Below the pieces are notes generated by a model that saw only the letters and a program-made list of their open reading frames with translations, made no database searches and was not told where the DNA came from. Source: Chitinophaga qingshengii (lineage in GTDB: Bacteria; Bacteroidota; Bacteroidia; Chitinophagales; Chitinophagaceae). Taken from it: a stretch of DNA of 64,000 nucleotides. Position numbers and translations under genes: made by a program. Of this stretch, positions 8,180 to 15,469 are shown piece after piece. Each line of letters begins with the position of its first letter. Positions within the stretch are counted from its first letter, which is position 1. The stretch spans positions 124,001 through 188,000 of the forward strand of contig NZ_JACVFC010000001.1 in NCBI RefSeq assembly GCF_014529935.1, written 5' to 3'.

Positions 8180-8968
8180 ATGTACCAGGATCAGTTGCAC
8201 CGTATCATCGTACTGCCGGAGGCGCCACAGCGGATCGTTTCGCTGGTGCCTTCGCAGACGGAACTATTATATACTTTAGGTCTGGAACAGGAAGTGGTGG
8301 GCATCACCAAATTCTGTGTACATCCCGACAGCTGGTTTCGCAGCAAAACGCGGATAGGCGGCACCAAAAATGTGCGTATGGACGCCATTAAAGCGTTATC
8401 ACCGGATCTTATTATTGCCAACAAGGAAGAGAATACCGCAGCAGATGTAGAAGCGCTGATGGAAACGTACCCGGTGTGGGTCAGTGATATTCATACCCTG
8501 GAAGATGCCTGTGAGATGATTACCGGCATTGGTGCTATCACCCGGAAAGCCGAAGCAGCCAATCAGCTGGCAGCCGGTATCCGGCAACGTTTCGCCGCCT
8601 TGCCACCGCTCCCCGCTCCCATTCCTGCCGCCTACCTTATCTGGCGTGATCCGTGGATGGCCGCCGGTGGCGATACTTTTATTCATCATATGCTGCAGCG
8701 TTGCGGTTTACAGAATATTTTCAGCGGCATTCCCCGTTACCCTGCCATAGACGCCGGTCAGCTGGCAGCCAGCGGTTGCAGGCTGGTATTGTTGTCTTCC
8801 GAGCCTTATCCCTTCAAAGAAAAACATATCGCGGAAATACAGGCTATATTACCCGAAGCCCGGGTGTTGCTGGTGGATGGGGAGATGTTTTCCTGGTATG
8901 GCAGCCGTTTGCTGGAAGCGCCGGCCTATTTCACTGATTTGTTGTCGTCATTGCAGTCGTCTGCTTAA
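8180..8968 (+). CDS. BtuF/TroA-like helical-backbone binding protein without signal peptide
   Basis: A 262-residue protein of the ABC-transporter periplasmic binding family (BtuF/FepB type). Seen: PQRIVSLVPSQTELLYTLGL at the start of the fold, VGITKFCVHP, IGGTKNVRMDAIKALSPDLIIANKEEN, and the C-terminal VLLVDGEMFSWYGSRLLEAPAYF. I use the ATG at 8180 because the longer frame overlaps the preceding gene by 62 bases. No signal peptide or lipobox precedes the domain, so it probably stays in the cytoplasm, and no permease or ATPase lies nearby. Short signal-less homologues are common in Bacteroidota and their ligand is unclear. Its position 4 bases after the beta-synthase gene suggests a shared transcript. 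Confidence 0.8.
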   Translation: MYQDQLHRIIVLPEAPQRIVSLVPSQTELLYTLGLEQEVVGITKFCVHPDSWFRSKTRIGGTKNVRMDAIKALSPDLIIANKEENTAADVEALMETYPVWVSDIHTLEDACEMITGIGAITRKAEAANQLAAGIRQRFAALPPLPAPIPAAYLIWRDPWMAAGGDTFIHHMLQRCGLQNIFSGIPRYPAIDAGQLAASGCRLVLLSSEPYPFKEKHIAEIQAILPEARVLLVDGEMFSWYGSRLLEAPAYFTDLLSSLQSSA

Positions 8969-9032
8969 ATATACATTTCTCACTGAAGCAACCCTTCCGT
9001 TTCCCGTTTCGTAACAGTAGCAAATACATTTT

Positions 9033-9476
9033 ATGGAACGAAGAGATTTTGTCTCCCATATCGGGATGACACTGACATTGGCTTGTATAGGCGGACTGGC
9101 AGCCTGCAGTAAAGGTGGCGGTGGTTACGGCGATTCACCACAGCCTGCACCGGGCGGGTCTAACGCTAAGCTGTCGCTCAATCTGGGCACCGACCTTCCT
9201 AATCCCGGCGATTTTAAAATCGGCAACGGTGTCATTATTATCCGTACCGGTACGGGTAAAACGGCAGCCGACTTTGTGGCATTGTCCAGCACCTGTACCC
9301 ATCAGGGATGTACGGTAGCCACTTTCAACAACACAACCAGGCTGATTGAATGTAATGCGCCTTGTGGCCATGGCAGCAGGTATGCTACCAGTGGCGCCGT
9401 GAATACAGGGCCGGCCACGTCGCCTTTAACAGCGTATACGATTACTGTCAACGGTAATACATTAACCGTCGCCTAA
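9033..9476 (+). CDS. Rieske [2Fe-2S] domain lipoprotein with unusual box II
   Basis: A 147-residue exported protein. The N-terminus MERRDFVSHIGMTLTLACIG ends in a lipobox (LAAC at about 22-25), followed by a Gly-rich linker and a Rieske fold. Box I is canonical (CTHQGC). Box II reads ECNAPCGHGSRY where the family has CPCHGS: the usual Cys-x-x-His spacing is replaced by Cys-x-His, with another Cys six before the His. The frame stays open and the downstream SGAVNTGPATSPL matches Rieske proteins, so a sequencing frameshift is unlikely. It may still bind a cluster with altered geometry or redox potential, or may have lost it. It is probably an electron-transfer protein at the envelope; its partner is unknown. 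It stands alone, ending at an inverted repeat. Confidence 0.85.
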   Translation: MERRDFVSHIGMTLTLACIGGLAACSKGGGGYGDSPQPAPGGSNAKLSLNLGTDLPNPGDFKIGNGVIIIRTGTGKTAADFVALSSTCTHQGCTVATFNNTTRLIECNAPCGHGSRYATSGAVNTGPATSPLTAYTITVNGNTLTVA

Positions 9477-9478
9477 AA

Positions 9479-9530
9479 AATTACGAATTACGAATGGGGC
9501 AAATAGGTTTCAAATTCGTAATTCGTAATT
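9479..9530. repeat. 17-bp perfect inverted repeat of AATTACG heptamers
   Basis: The arms 9479-9495 and 9514-9530 are perfect reverse complements around an 18-base loop. Each arm is two AATTACG heptamers plus AAT. It lies between the convergent Rieske (ends 9476) and hydrolase (ends 9534) genes and almost fills the gap, so it probably acts as a bidirectional transcript end. It lacks the G/C-rich stem and U-run of a classical terminator. Confidence 0.7.
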
Positions 9531-9533
9531 CAT

Positions 9534-10349
9534 TTAGTGTTTCAACAGGAAATCCAGTACCCATCCGGCGAAGTACGGTGAGCGCACCACGCTGCCGTGA
9601 TCGCCGGCCACGGTGCCATGCATGCCCCGTGGCATCATAGCGGCGAGTGATCCGCCGGTATCATTGTCTTCATCCTTATCTCCCCCGATCACCAGTACCG
9701 GTTGTTCTACTTTTGACAATTCAGCCGGAGACGTAAACGGCTGTCCCCATTGCATGAGGGCGAGCGCCCTTTGGTCTAACCCTTTCGCCTGTACGTTTTT
9801 AACCATGGCGGTTAGTTCCGGGACATCTTTACCGGAGAGGGCGTCGTAGAATTTGAGCCGGCGTGGCCATTCCGGGTTAGTGAAGCCGGTACCGATGCCA
9901 CCGAGTACAGCACAGGTAACCGAGGAGTCCAGCACCAGCAGGCGGGCGGTGATAATAGAGCCTCTGGAGTACCCTACCACCTGATAGGCGGGCAGTTGCA
10001 GGTGCCGGGCGAGCGCCATGACGTCCCGTGCTTCCGCGTCCCCGGTGTAGGCGAGACTATCGTGCGGATGGTCTGAAGTGCCGTTGCCGCGCAGATCCAG
10101 TATGATAATGCGGAAGTTGTGCCGCAGCAGCGAATCGTACAGCGGTGTGGTGGGCCAGGAATCACCATTGGTGATAAAACCGTGCACGAGGATAACGGGT
10201 TGACCGTTGCCTTTCACCGAATAATGAATACGGGTGCCATCGAAAGAGCGGAAGTAATTTATGGAATCGTTTGCATTCCGATCAAACGGGCTGGCAGACA
10301 GGTTTATAAAGGGGATCAATAAAAGTACGGAGCAAAGGAGTTTACGCAT
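9534..10349 (-). CDS. Secreted alpha/beta-hydrolase
   Basis: A 271-residue alpha/beta-hydrolase-fold protein. A signal peptide is clear (MRKLLCSVLLLIPFINLSAS). The oxyanion region is VHGFITNGDSW, followed by DLRGNGTSD, and the nucleophile elbow is GYSRGS (Ser at about 128). The acid lies in VIGGDKDED and the catalytic His in GDHGSVV near the C-terminus. The substrate is unknown; an ester or a small lactone is plausible. It probably acts in the periplasm. It is divergent from the aldolase gene (135 bases between the starts). Confidence 0.85.
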   Translation of the reverse strand: MRKLLCSVLLLIPFINLSASPFDRNANDSINYFRSFDGTRIHYSVKGNGQPVILVHGFITNGDSWPTTPLYDSLLRHNFRIIILDLRGNGTSDHPHDSLAYTGDAEARDVMALARHLQLPAYQVVGYSRGSIITARLLVLDSSVTCAVLGGIGTGFTNPEWPRRLKFYDALSGKDVPELTAMVKNVQAKGLDQRALALMQWGQPFTSPAELSKVEQPVLVIGGDKDEDNDTGGSLAAMMPRGMHGTVAGDHGSVVRSPYFAGWVLDFLLKH

Positions 10350-10445
10350 AACAGTAACGAATAAGTGGTTAAAATACGTTTTTCCGCCTGTATTTTTCAG
10401 CGGAGAGAAAAATACATTTCGCTATAAATCTTATTTTTTACTGTG

Positions 10446-10453
10446 TATATTTG
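10446..10453 (+). promoter_or_regulatory. Candidate -7 element TATATTTG for aldolase gene
   Basis: TATATTTG matches the Bacteroidota -7 consensus TAnnTTTG and lies 31 bases before the aldolase ATG. No good TTTG is found 19-20 bases upstream; the nearest candidate, TTTC at 10417, has a 25-base spacer. It is therefore half a promoter signature. Confidence 0.45.
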
Positions 10454-10484
10454 CTTTCCTAAAAAAACAAATACATTTTAAAGT

Positions 10485-11549
10485 ATGGGAAAATACAGAG
10501 CTGGCGTATTATTCGGCGAAGAGCTGGATGCGCTGTATAACGATGCCAAAGACAACGGATTTGCTATGCCTGCCGTGAACGTAGTAGGAACCAACTCAGT
10601 GAACGCGGTTCTGGAAACAGCTGCCAAAGTAAATTCACCGGTCATTATACAGTTTTCCAATGGTGGCGCCCAGTTTTTTGCTGGTAAAGGCATGCCGAAT
10701 GACAAACTGCAGGCAAACATTGCCGGCGGTATCTCCGGTGCGAAGCATGTGCATGAAGTAGCTAAATACTATGGTGTTCCGGTTGTACTCCATACTGACC
10801 ACGCCGCTAAAAAATGGCTGCCCTGGATCGACGGTCTGCTGGACGCAGGTGAAACGTTCTTCAAACAAACCGGTCAACCGCTGTACAGCTCTCACATGCT
10901 GGACCTTTCCGAAGAGCCTATCCAGGAAAACATCGAGATCTCCCATAAATACTTTGAGCGGATGAACAAACTGGGTATGTCCATCGAAATCGAGCTGGGT
11001 GTAACCGGCGGTGAAGAAGACGGTGTGGACAACTCCGGCGTAGACAACTCCAAGCTCTATACTCAGCCTGAAGACGTGGCTTACGCGTATGAAGTGCTGT
11101 CCAAGGTAGGTCCCCGTTTCACCGTGGCTGCTGCCTTTGGTAACGTACATGGCGTATACAGCCCGGGTAACGTAGAGCTGCGTCCGATCATCCTGCAGAA
11201 CAGCCAGGAATTTATCCAGCAGAAATTCGGTACCCCTGCTAAACCGGTATACTATGTATTCCATGGCGGCAGCGGTTCTCCGAAACATCAGATCAGCGAA
11301 GCCCTGGGTTACGGCGTTATCAAAATGAATATTGATACCGATATGCAATGGGCATTCTGGGAAGGCGTACACGACTTCTACGAAGGTAAAAAAGAATACC
11401 TGCAGGCTCAGCTGGGCAACCCTGAAGGTGCGGACAAACCGAACAAAAAATACTACGATCCGCGCGTATGGCTGCGCAAAGGTGAAGAAACCTTTGTAAA
11501 ACGCCTGGAAGAAGCGTTCCGTGACCTGAACTGCATCAACAGAAACTAA
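10485..11549 (+). CDS. fbaA: Class II fructose-bisphosphate aldolase
   Basis: Zinc-dependent glycolytic/gluconeogenic aldolase that interconverts fructose-1,6-bisphosphate with DHAP and glyceraldehyde-3-phosphate. It has 354 residues, typical of the class IIA (E. coli FbaA-like) group. Seen: the Zn-ligand segment VVLHTDHAAK near 99-108, the SSHMLDLSEEP substrate region, GNVHGVYSPGNV with a Zn His, and YVFHGGSGSP for phosphate binding. The gene stands alone, with a candidate -7 box upstream and a strong terminator downstream, as expected for a highly expressed single-gene unit. Confidence 0.96.
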   Translation: MGKYRAGVLFGEELDALYNDAKDNGFAMPAVNVVGTNSVNAVLETAAKVNSPVIIQFSNGGAQFFAGKGMPNDKLQANIAGGISGAKHVHEVAKYYGVPVVLHTDHAAKKWLPWIDGLLDAGETFFKQTGQPLYSSHMLDLSEEPIQENIEISHKYFERMNKLGMSIEIELGVTGGEEDGVDNSGVDNSKLYTQPEDVAYAYEVLSKVGPRFTVAAAFGNVHGVYSPGNVELRPIILQNSQEFIQQKFGTPAKPVYYVFHGGSGSPKHQISEALGYGVIKMNIDTDMQWAFWEGVHDFYEGKKEYLQAQLGNPEGADKPNKKYYDPRVWLRKGEETFVKRLEEAFRDLNCINRN

Positions 11550-11574
11550 TACCGCTATTTTATTTATAACCGCC

Positions 11575-11634
11575 TGAAGCGGAAACAAAGCGACTTATAT
11601 TAAAATAATCGCTTTTGTTTCCGCTTCATTTTTA
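11575..11634 (+). terminator. Rho-independent terminator after aldolase gene
   Basis: A long stem (11575-11593 with 11609-11628, one bulged T) around a 15-base A/T loop, followed by a T-run at 11629-11633. It lies 25 bases after the aldolase stop. Confidence 0.85.
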
Positions 11635-11688
11635 GGAGTTAAAATAGGACAATTCCTCACATTTCCGGGGGATAACAAACCACAGTTG

Positions 11689-11718
11689 TTTGGTTTTATG
11701 CATTAATTCGTATCTTGC
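11689..11718 (+). promoter_or_regulatory. Candidate Bacteroidota promoter for accD
   Basis: TTTG at 11689-11692 and TATCTTGC at 11711-11718 are separated by 18 bases, close to the phylum consensus (TTTG, 19-20, TAnnTTTG). The accD ATG is 30 bases downstream. The -7 element deviates at its last two positions. Confidence 0.5.
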
Positions 11719-11747
11719 ACCACTATTTTCTAATCTAATAGTAAAAT

Positions 11748-12596
11748 ATGTCAAGCTGGTTTAAGCGAATTAAACAAGGCATCTCCACCTCCACCAGTGA
11801 GAAGAAAGAAGCACCGGACGGGTTGTGGCACAAGTGTCCTAACTGTAAAAAAACCACCACTGTTAAGGATCTGAAGGAGCACTACTACGTGTGTGACAAA
11901 TGTAACTATCACAACCGTATCAACTCCAAGGAGTATTTCGAAATCATTTTTGACGACAACCAGTTCGAGGAACTGTTTTCCAATATTTACCCTACCGATT
12001 TCCTGGGCTTTAAAGACCTGAAACCTTACTCCGAAAGGCTGAAGGATGCTCAGAAAAAATCCGGTCTGAAAGACGCCATGACTGTTGGCGTTGGCAAGAC
12101 AAACGGATTAAACCTGGTAGTGGCCTGTATGGACTTCAACTTCATCGGTGGCTCAATGGGTTCTGTAGTAGGTGAAAAAATCGCCCGCTCCATCGACTAT
12201 TGCATTGTGCACAAAATGCCGTTGATGATCATTTCCAAATCCGGCGGCGCCCGTATGATGGAAAGTGCCTTCTCCCTGATGCAGATGGCTAAAACTTCCG
12301 CCAAACTGACCCAGCTCGCCAATGCCCGGCTGCCCTTTATTTCCATGATGACAGATCCCACTACCGGTGGTGTAACCGCTTCCTTCGCTATGCTGGGAGA
12401 CGTAAACATTGCTGAACCGGGCGCCCTGATCGGCTTTGCCGGCCCGAGGATCATCAAGGAAACGATTAAAAAGGACCTCCCTCCTGGCTTCCAAAGCGCT
12501 GAGTTCCTGCTGGAACACGGCTTCCTGGATTTCATCATGGACCGGAAAGAATTAAAAATAAAACTGGCTAATTTGCTCAGTCTCTTCAAAAACTAG
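11748..12596 (+). CDS. accD: Acetyl-CoA carboxylase carboxyltransferase subunit beta
   Basis: The beta half of the acetyl-CoA carboxylase carboxyltransferase, which makes malonyl-CoA for fatty acid synthesis. It has 282 residues. The AccD zinc ribbon is C30-x2-C33 and C49-x2-C52 (HKCPNCKK and VCDKCNYH). The crotonase-like core has [19 protein letters not shown] and [16 protein letters not shown], followed by GPRIIKETI. The partner accA is not in the window. A long inverted repeat separates it from smpB on the same strand. Confidence 0.96.
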   Translation: MSSWFKRIKQGISTSTSEKKEAPDGLWHKCPNCKKTTTVKDLKEHYYVCDKCNYHNRINSKEYFEIIFDDNQFEELFSNIYPTDFLGFKDLKPYSERLKDAQKKSGLKDAMTVGVGKTNGLNLVVACMDFNFIGGSMGSVVGEKIARSIDYCIVHKMPLMIISKSGGARMMESAFSLMQMAKTSAKLTQLANARLPFISMMTDPTTGGVTASFAMLGDVNIAEPGALIGFAGPRIIKETIKKDLPPGFQSAEFLLEHGFLDFIMDRKELKIKLANLLSLFKN

Positions 12597-12602
12597 ATAA
12601 TC

Positions 12603-12695
12603 ATTTTGGGATTTTCGGATTTTTTGATTTTGGAATTTTGGGAGACCATCAGCTCTGTTTTACATCACAAAATCAAAAAATCCGAAAATCCCAAA
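12603..12695. repeat. 28-bp perfect inverted repeat built on an 8-base period
   Basis: The arms 12605-12632 and 12668-12695 are perfect reverse complements with a 35-base loop. The left side reads as consecutive octamers starting ATTT from 12603 (ATTTTGGG, ATTTTCGG, ATTTTTTG, ATTTTGGA, ATTTTGGG). The right arm ends 11 bases before the smpB ATG. The octamer ATTTTTTG and its surroundings recur at 25187. It would form a strong RNA hairpin between accD and smpB. Confidence 0.8.
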
Positions 12696-12706
12696 TTTTT
12701 CACCCC

Positions 12707-13144
12707 ATGGCCGAATTAAAGAACAGATCAGCATATTTTGAGTACGCAATAGAAGAGAAATTTATTGCGGGAATGGTATTGACAGGAACCGAGATTAAGT
12801 CTATCAGAGCCAGCAGGGTCAGTTTTAATGACTCTTTTTGCTATTTTTCAAAAGGAGAACTGTTTGTTAAAAGCCTGCACATCGCCGAATACTCACACGG
12901 CACCAGCGCCAATCATGATCCCCTGCGCGAAAGAAAATTGTTGTTGACCAAACGGGAGTTGAAAAAAATCGAAAACAAAATCAAGGAGCGTGGTTATACC
13001 ATCGTTCCCCTTCGTATATTCATCACCGAAAAAAGTCTTGCCAAAATGGAAATAGGTGTAGGCAAGGGTAAAAAACTGTACGACAAACGGGAATCCATCA
13101 AACAACGGGAGTCTGACAGGGAATTACGCCGCCAGATCAAATAA
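12707..13144 (+). CDS. smpB: SsrA-binding protein SmpB
   Basis: The tmRNA partner of trans-translation: it delivers tmRNA to stalled ribosomes. It has 145 residues from the ATG at 12707 (MAELKNRSAYFEY). Seen: EEKFIAGMVLTGTEIKSIR, SHGTSANHDPLRERKLLL and a basic tail GKGKKLYDKRESIKQRESDRELRR, all family hallmarks. The longer reading frame starting at 12638 would translate the inverted repeat upstream and is not credible. The right arm of that repeat ends 11 bases before the start, so the 5' leader may be structured. Confidence 0.96.
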   Translation: MAELKNRSAYFEYAIEEKFIAGMVLTGTEIKSIRASRVSFNDSFCYFSKGELFVKSLHIAEYSHGTSANHDPLRERKLLLTKRELKKIENKIKERGYTIVPLRIFITEKSLAKMEIGVGKGKKLYDKRESIKQRESDRELRRQIK

Positions 13145-13183
13145 CCAAGGCGCAAGCAACCGTTACTGCTTAAACTCCATCCC

Positions 13184-14350
13184 TTGAATACGATTAGTTT
13201 ACCTATCCGCTCCACCAGAATATGGGGCGTACTATGCCTGTTATGCTGCCTGGTATTGTGGAGTTGCCGTTCCGGCGAAAAACTCTACCAGAAAGGCAAG
13301 TACGATGATGCAGTGACCGCTTTCGTGAAAAAGCTGCAAAGCAAACCCCAGGAAGTTACCGCCCTGCAACTGCTACCCGAAGCCTACCGTCACGCCCAAC
13401 AGTTGCACGAAGACCGGGTAAATGCCCTCCTCCGCTCCAACAACCTGCACAAATGGGAGGCCGTACGGAATGAATACAGGGCCATGCAACGGCTATACGA
13501 CGCTATTCACAGCTCTCCTGCCGCCCTGGGCGTAGTAACGCCGAAAGACTACCGCGATGCCATTACCGGCGCCCTGGAAAACGCCGCCCAAACCCGTTAC
13601 GATGAAGGGAACGCCCTCATGCAACGAGGCGACAAGGCCAGCGCCCGCAAAGCATATGACGAATTTGCTGCCGCCCTTAAACTCCTCCCCAACTTCCGCG
13701 ATGCCAAAGAACGGAAGGAAGAAGCCTTCCAGGCCGGCATTATCCATGTAGTAGTGAGCGAAATCGATGTACGCTCTCCCTACTTCCAGTTTAGCGCCGA
13801 CCAGTTCCGGGACTACCTGGTACGTACCCTGGAACAACGCAACGTCAACCGCTTTGTTGAATTTCACGACGAACGTTTTGCCCGGGCAGAAAACCTGCAA
13901 CCGGACCAGTACATCTCTCTGCGCTTCATGGACTTTGTAGTGGGCCAAACCTATGTTGACCGCCTCCAGCGCGAGGTTTCCAAAGAAATTGTTACCGGCA
14001 CCACCAAAGACACCTCCGGTAAAACCATTGATATCCGCACTATCGTAAAAGCGACCATCTTTACCACCAAAAAAACAGTGGTATCCAAAGGACTGCTCGA
14101 TTATCAGATCACCGATGTTTACAACAACCGTGTACTCCGTACCGACCGCATTCCCGGCAGTTACACCTGGCTCAATCAATTCGGTACCTACCGCGGCGAT
14201 TCCCGCGCACTCAGCGAAGAAGACAAAAAGCAGATCGGCGGCCAGGATATAGCACCGCCCCCACCACAGGAGTTGTTTGTTGAGTTTACAAGGCCGATAT
14301 ACGACCAGCTGGAGCGGGATTTGAGGAGTTTTTATTCATACGTTAATTAA
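13184..14350 (+). CDS. TPR-type lipoprotein of unknown function
   Basis: A 388-residue exported protein. The N-terminus has a hydrophobic segment ending in a lipobox (VLWSC near 24-28), then KLYQKGKYDDAVTAFVKKLQSKPQ and further helical repeats resembling TPRs up to about residue 180. The C-terminal half is mixed alpha/beta with no family I recognise. The frame has no ATG upstream of the signal peptide; the likely start is TTG at 13184, since an in-frame stop lies at 13142. It follows smpB by 39 bases on the same strand. It probably sits at the inner face of the outer membrane; its role is unknown. Confidence 0.7.
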   Translation: MNTISLPIRSTRIWGVLCLLCCLVLWSCRSGEKLYQKGKYDDAVTAFVKKLQSKPQEVTALQLLPEAYRHAQQLHEDRVNALLRSNNLHKWEAVRNEYRAMQRLYDAIHSSPAALGVVTPKDYRDAITGALENAAQTRYDEGNALMQRGDKASARKAYDEFAAALKLLPNFRDAKERKEEAFQAGIIHVVVSEIDVRSPYFQFSADQFRDYLVRTLEQRNVNRFVEFHDERFARAENLQPDQYISLRFMDFVVGQTYVDRLQREVSKEIVTGTTKDTSGKTIDIRTIVKATIFTTKKTVVSKGLLDYQITDVYNNRVLRTDRIPGSYTWLNQFGTYRGDSRALSEEDKKQIGGQDIAPPPPQELFVEFTRPIYDQLERDLRSFYSYVN

Positions 14351-14372
14351 TCGACGATATGGGGCTCCATGT

Positions 14373-14400
14373 CCCCCCGGGGCTTCAGCCATGGGTTCCC
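14373..14400. repeat. GGCTGAAGCC palindromic element overlapping thioredoxin 3' end
   Basis: On the minus strand this stretch reads GAACCCATGGCTGAAGCCCC and then GGGG. The core GGCTGAAGCCC with flanking ACCCA and GGGG also occurs at 30794-30817. It overlaps the last codons of the thioredoxin gene. Confidence 0.45.
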
Positions 14401-14705
14401 TGGGACGATGAAATCATAGGGGCCAACACCGGTATCAGCTGATGTGCAGGTACCACCCCGCTTTGGCGCCAGGCCATTTTACCATTTTTAAACAGCAACA
14501 TGGTAGGCACACTGCTGATCTGCCATTGGGCTGCCAGTTGCTGGTTTTTATCTATATCAATCTTGATGATCCGGAGTTTATCTCCAAACTTATCTTTCAC
14601 CTCTTTCAGAATAGGCGGCATCATTTTACAGGGGCCGCACCAAACGGCAAAACAGTCGATCAGGACCGGGGTATCTGACTGGAGAATCGCTTGCAGGTTT
14701 TCCAT
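14385..14705 (-). CDS. Thioredoxin
   Basis: A cytoplasmic thiol-disulfide oxidoreductase of 106 residues with a single thioredoxin fold. The active site is W22-C23-G-P-C26-K, and the cis-proline loop is SSVPTMLLF. There is no signal peptide, so it is probably a TrxA-type reductant for ribonucleotide reductase, peroxiredoxins or other targets. It converges with the TPR lipoprotein gene (34-base gap) and diverges from the methyltransferase gene. Confidence 0.93.
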   Translation of the reverse strand: MENLQAILQSDTPVLIDCFAVWCGPCKMMPPILKEVKDKFGDKLRIIKIDIDKNQQLAAQWQISSVPTMLLFKNGKMAWRQSGVVPAHQLIPVLAPMISSSQGTHG

Positions 14706-14851
14706 AGCACACTAATTTAATCCACCTGCAAAATACGCTATTTTAAACACTTGATAATGGATGCGTTGGAAGCGTTACTGCAAGAAAATGTTGACGACGT
14801 TGAAAACATTTCATATATTAGGTATATTTATCATTTCAATATTCCCCACCG

Positions 14852-15418
14852 ATGAACATCCTGTCCTCCGTTATTTACATGGTTTGGTTTCTTTCAGAGA
14901 TATTATTACATCGTATACTGCGGGGAGGAGCGCCGGAAGACAAAAAGCGACAGGACAAAGGTAGCCTGGCCTATATCTGGATCGTGATCCTGATCAGCAT
15001 CAATGTATCGATATACCTGTCTTACCAGACGAAATTCCCCATCCTGCAGCAAGGCAGCCTGATGAACTATATAGGGCTTTCGGTGATCCTGCTGGGTATG
15101 ATACTGCGCTTTTATGCCATCGCCTCGCTGGGCCGGTTGTTTACAGTGGTAGTCACTATCCGCAAAGACCATCGCCTGAAAAAAGATGGTATTTACAGCG
15201 TGTTGCGGCATCCGGCCTATGCCGGTTCATTGCTGTCTTTCCTGGGCTTCGGGTTGTCGCTCAACAACTGGCTGGGACTCGTCATGGCGTTTATACCGGT
15301 GCTGGCGGCTTTTATTTACCGGATGGATATTGAAGAGAAAATGCTGACAACGCAGTTCGGTAACGAATACAACGAGTATATGCAACATACCCATCGTATT
15401 CTTCCCTGGATATATTAA
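14852..15418 (+). CDS. Isoprenylcysteine carboxyl methyltransferase (ICMT)-like membrane protein
   Basis: A 188-residue integral membrane methyltransferase of the ICMT/PEMT superfamily. Four or five hydrophobic segments are visible (about 3-20, 40-58, 68-92, 125-150). The SAM-binding signature is GIYSVLRHPAYAGSLL (RHPxY) near 113-128, followed by EEKMLTTQFGNEYNEY and RILPWIY, as in this superfamily. The substrate in bacteria is generally unknown. The divergent thioredoxin gene starts 146 bases upstream. An ORF starting at 14761 in another frame is not supported. Confidence 0.85.
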   Translation: MNILSSVIYMVWFLSEILLHRILRGGAPEDKKRQDKGSLAYIWIVILISINVSIYLSYQTKFPILQQGSLMNYIGLSVILLGMILRFYAIASLGRLFTVVVTIRKDHRLKKDGIYSVLRHPAYAGSLLSFLGFGLSLNNWLGLVMAFIPVLAAFIYRMDIEEKMLTTQFGNEYNEYMQHTHRILPWIY

Positions 15419-15447
15419 AAAAGCCTTTGGAAAGAATTCCAAAGGCT
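15417..15447 (-). terminator. Terminator after first susD
   Basis: An 11-bp stem (15422-15432 with 15437-15447) with loop AGAA. Read on the minus strand it is followed by a T-run, so it ends the susCD transcript. It overlaps the region just after the plus-strand methyltransferase gene and may also stop readthrough from that side. Confidence 0.8.
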
Positions 15448-15469
15448 CTCGATTTATGAAGGGTAAAAA

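Noticed and set aside
14761..14964. 67-codon ORF before the ICMT-like gene
   Set aside because: Overlaps the start of a well-supported gene in another frame and shows no domain.
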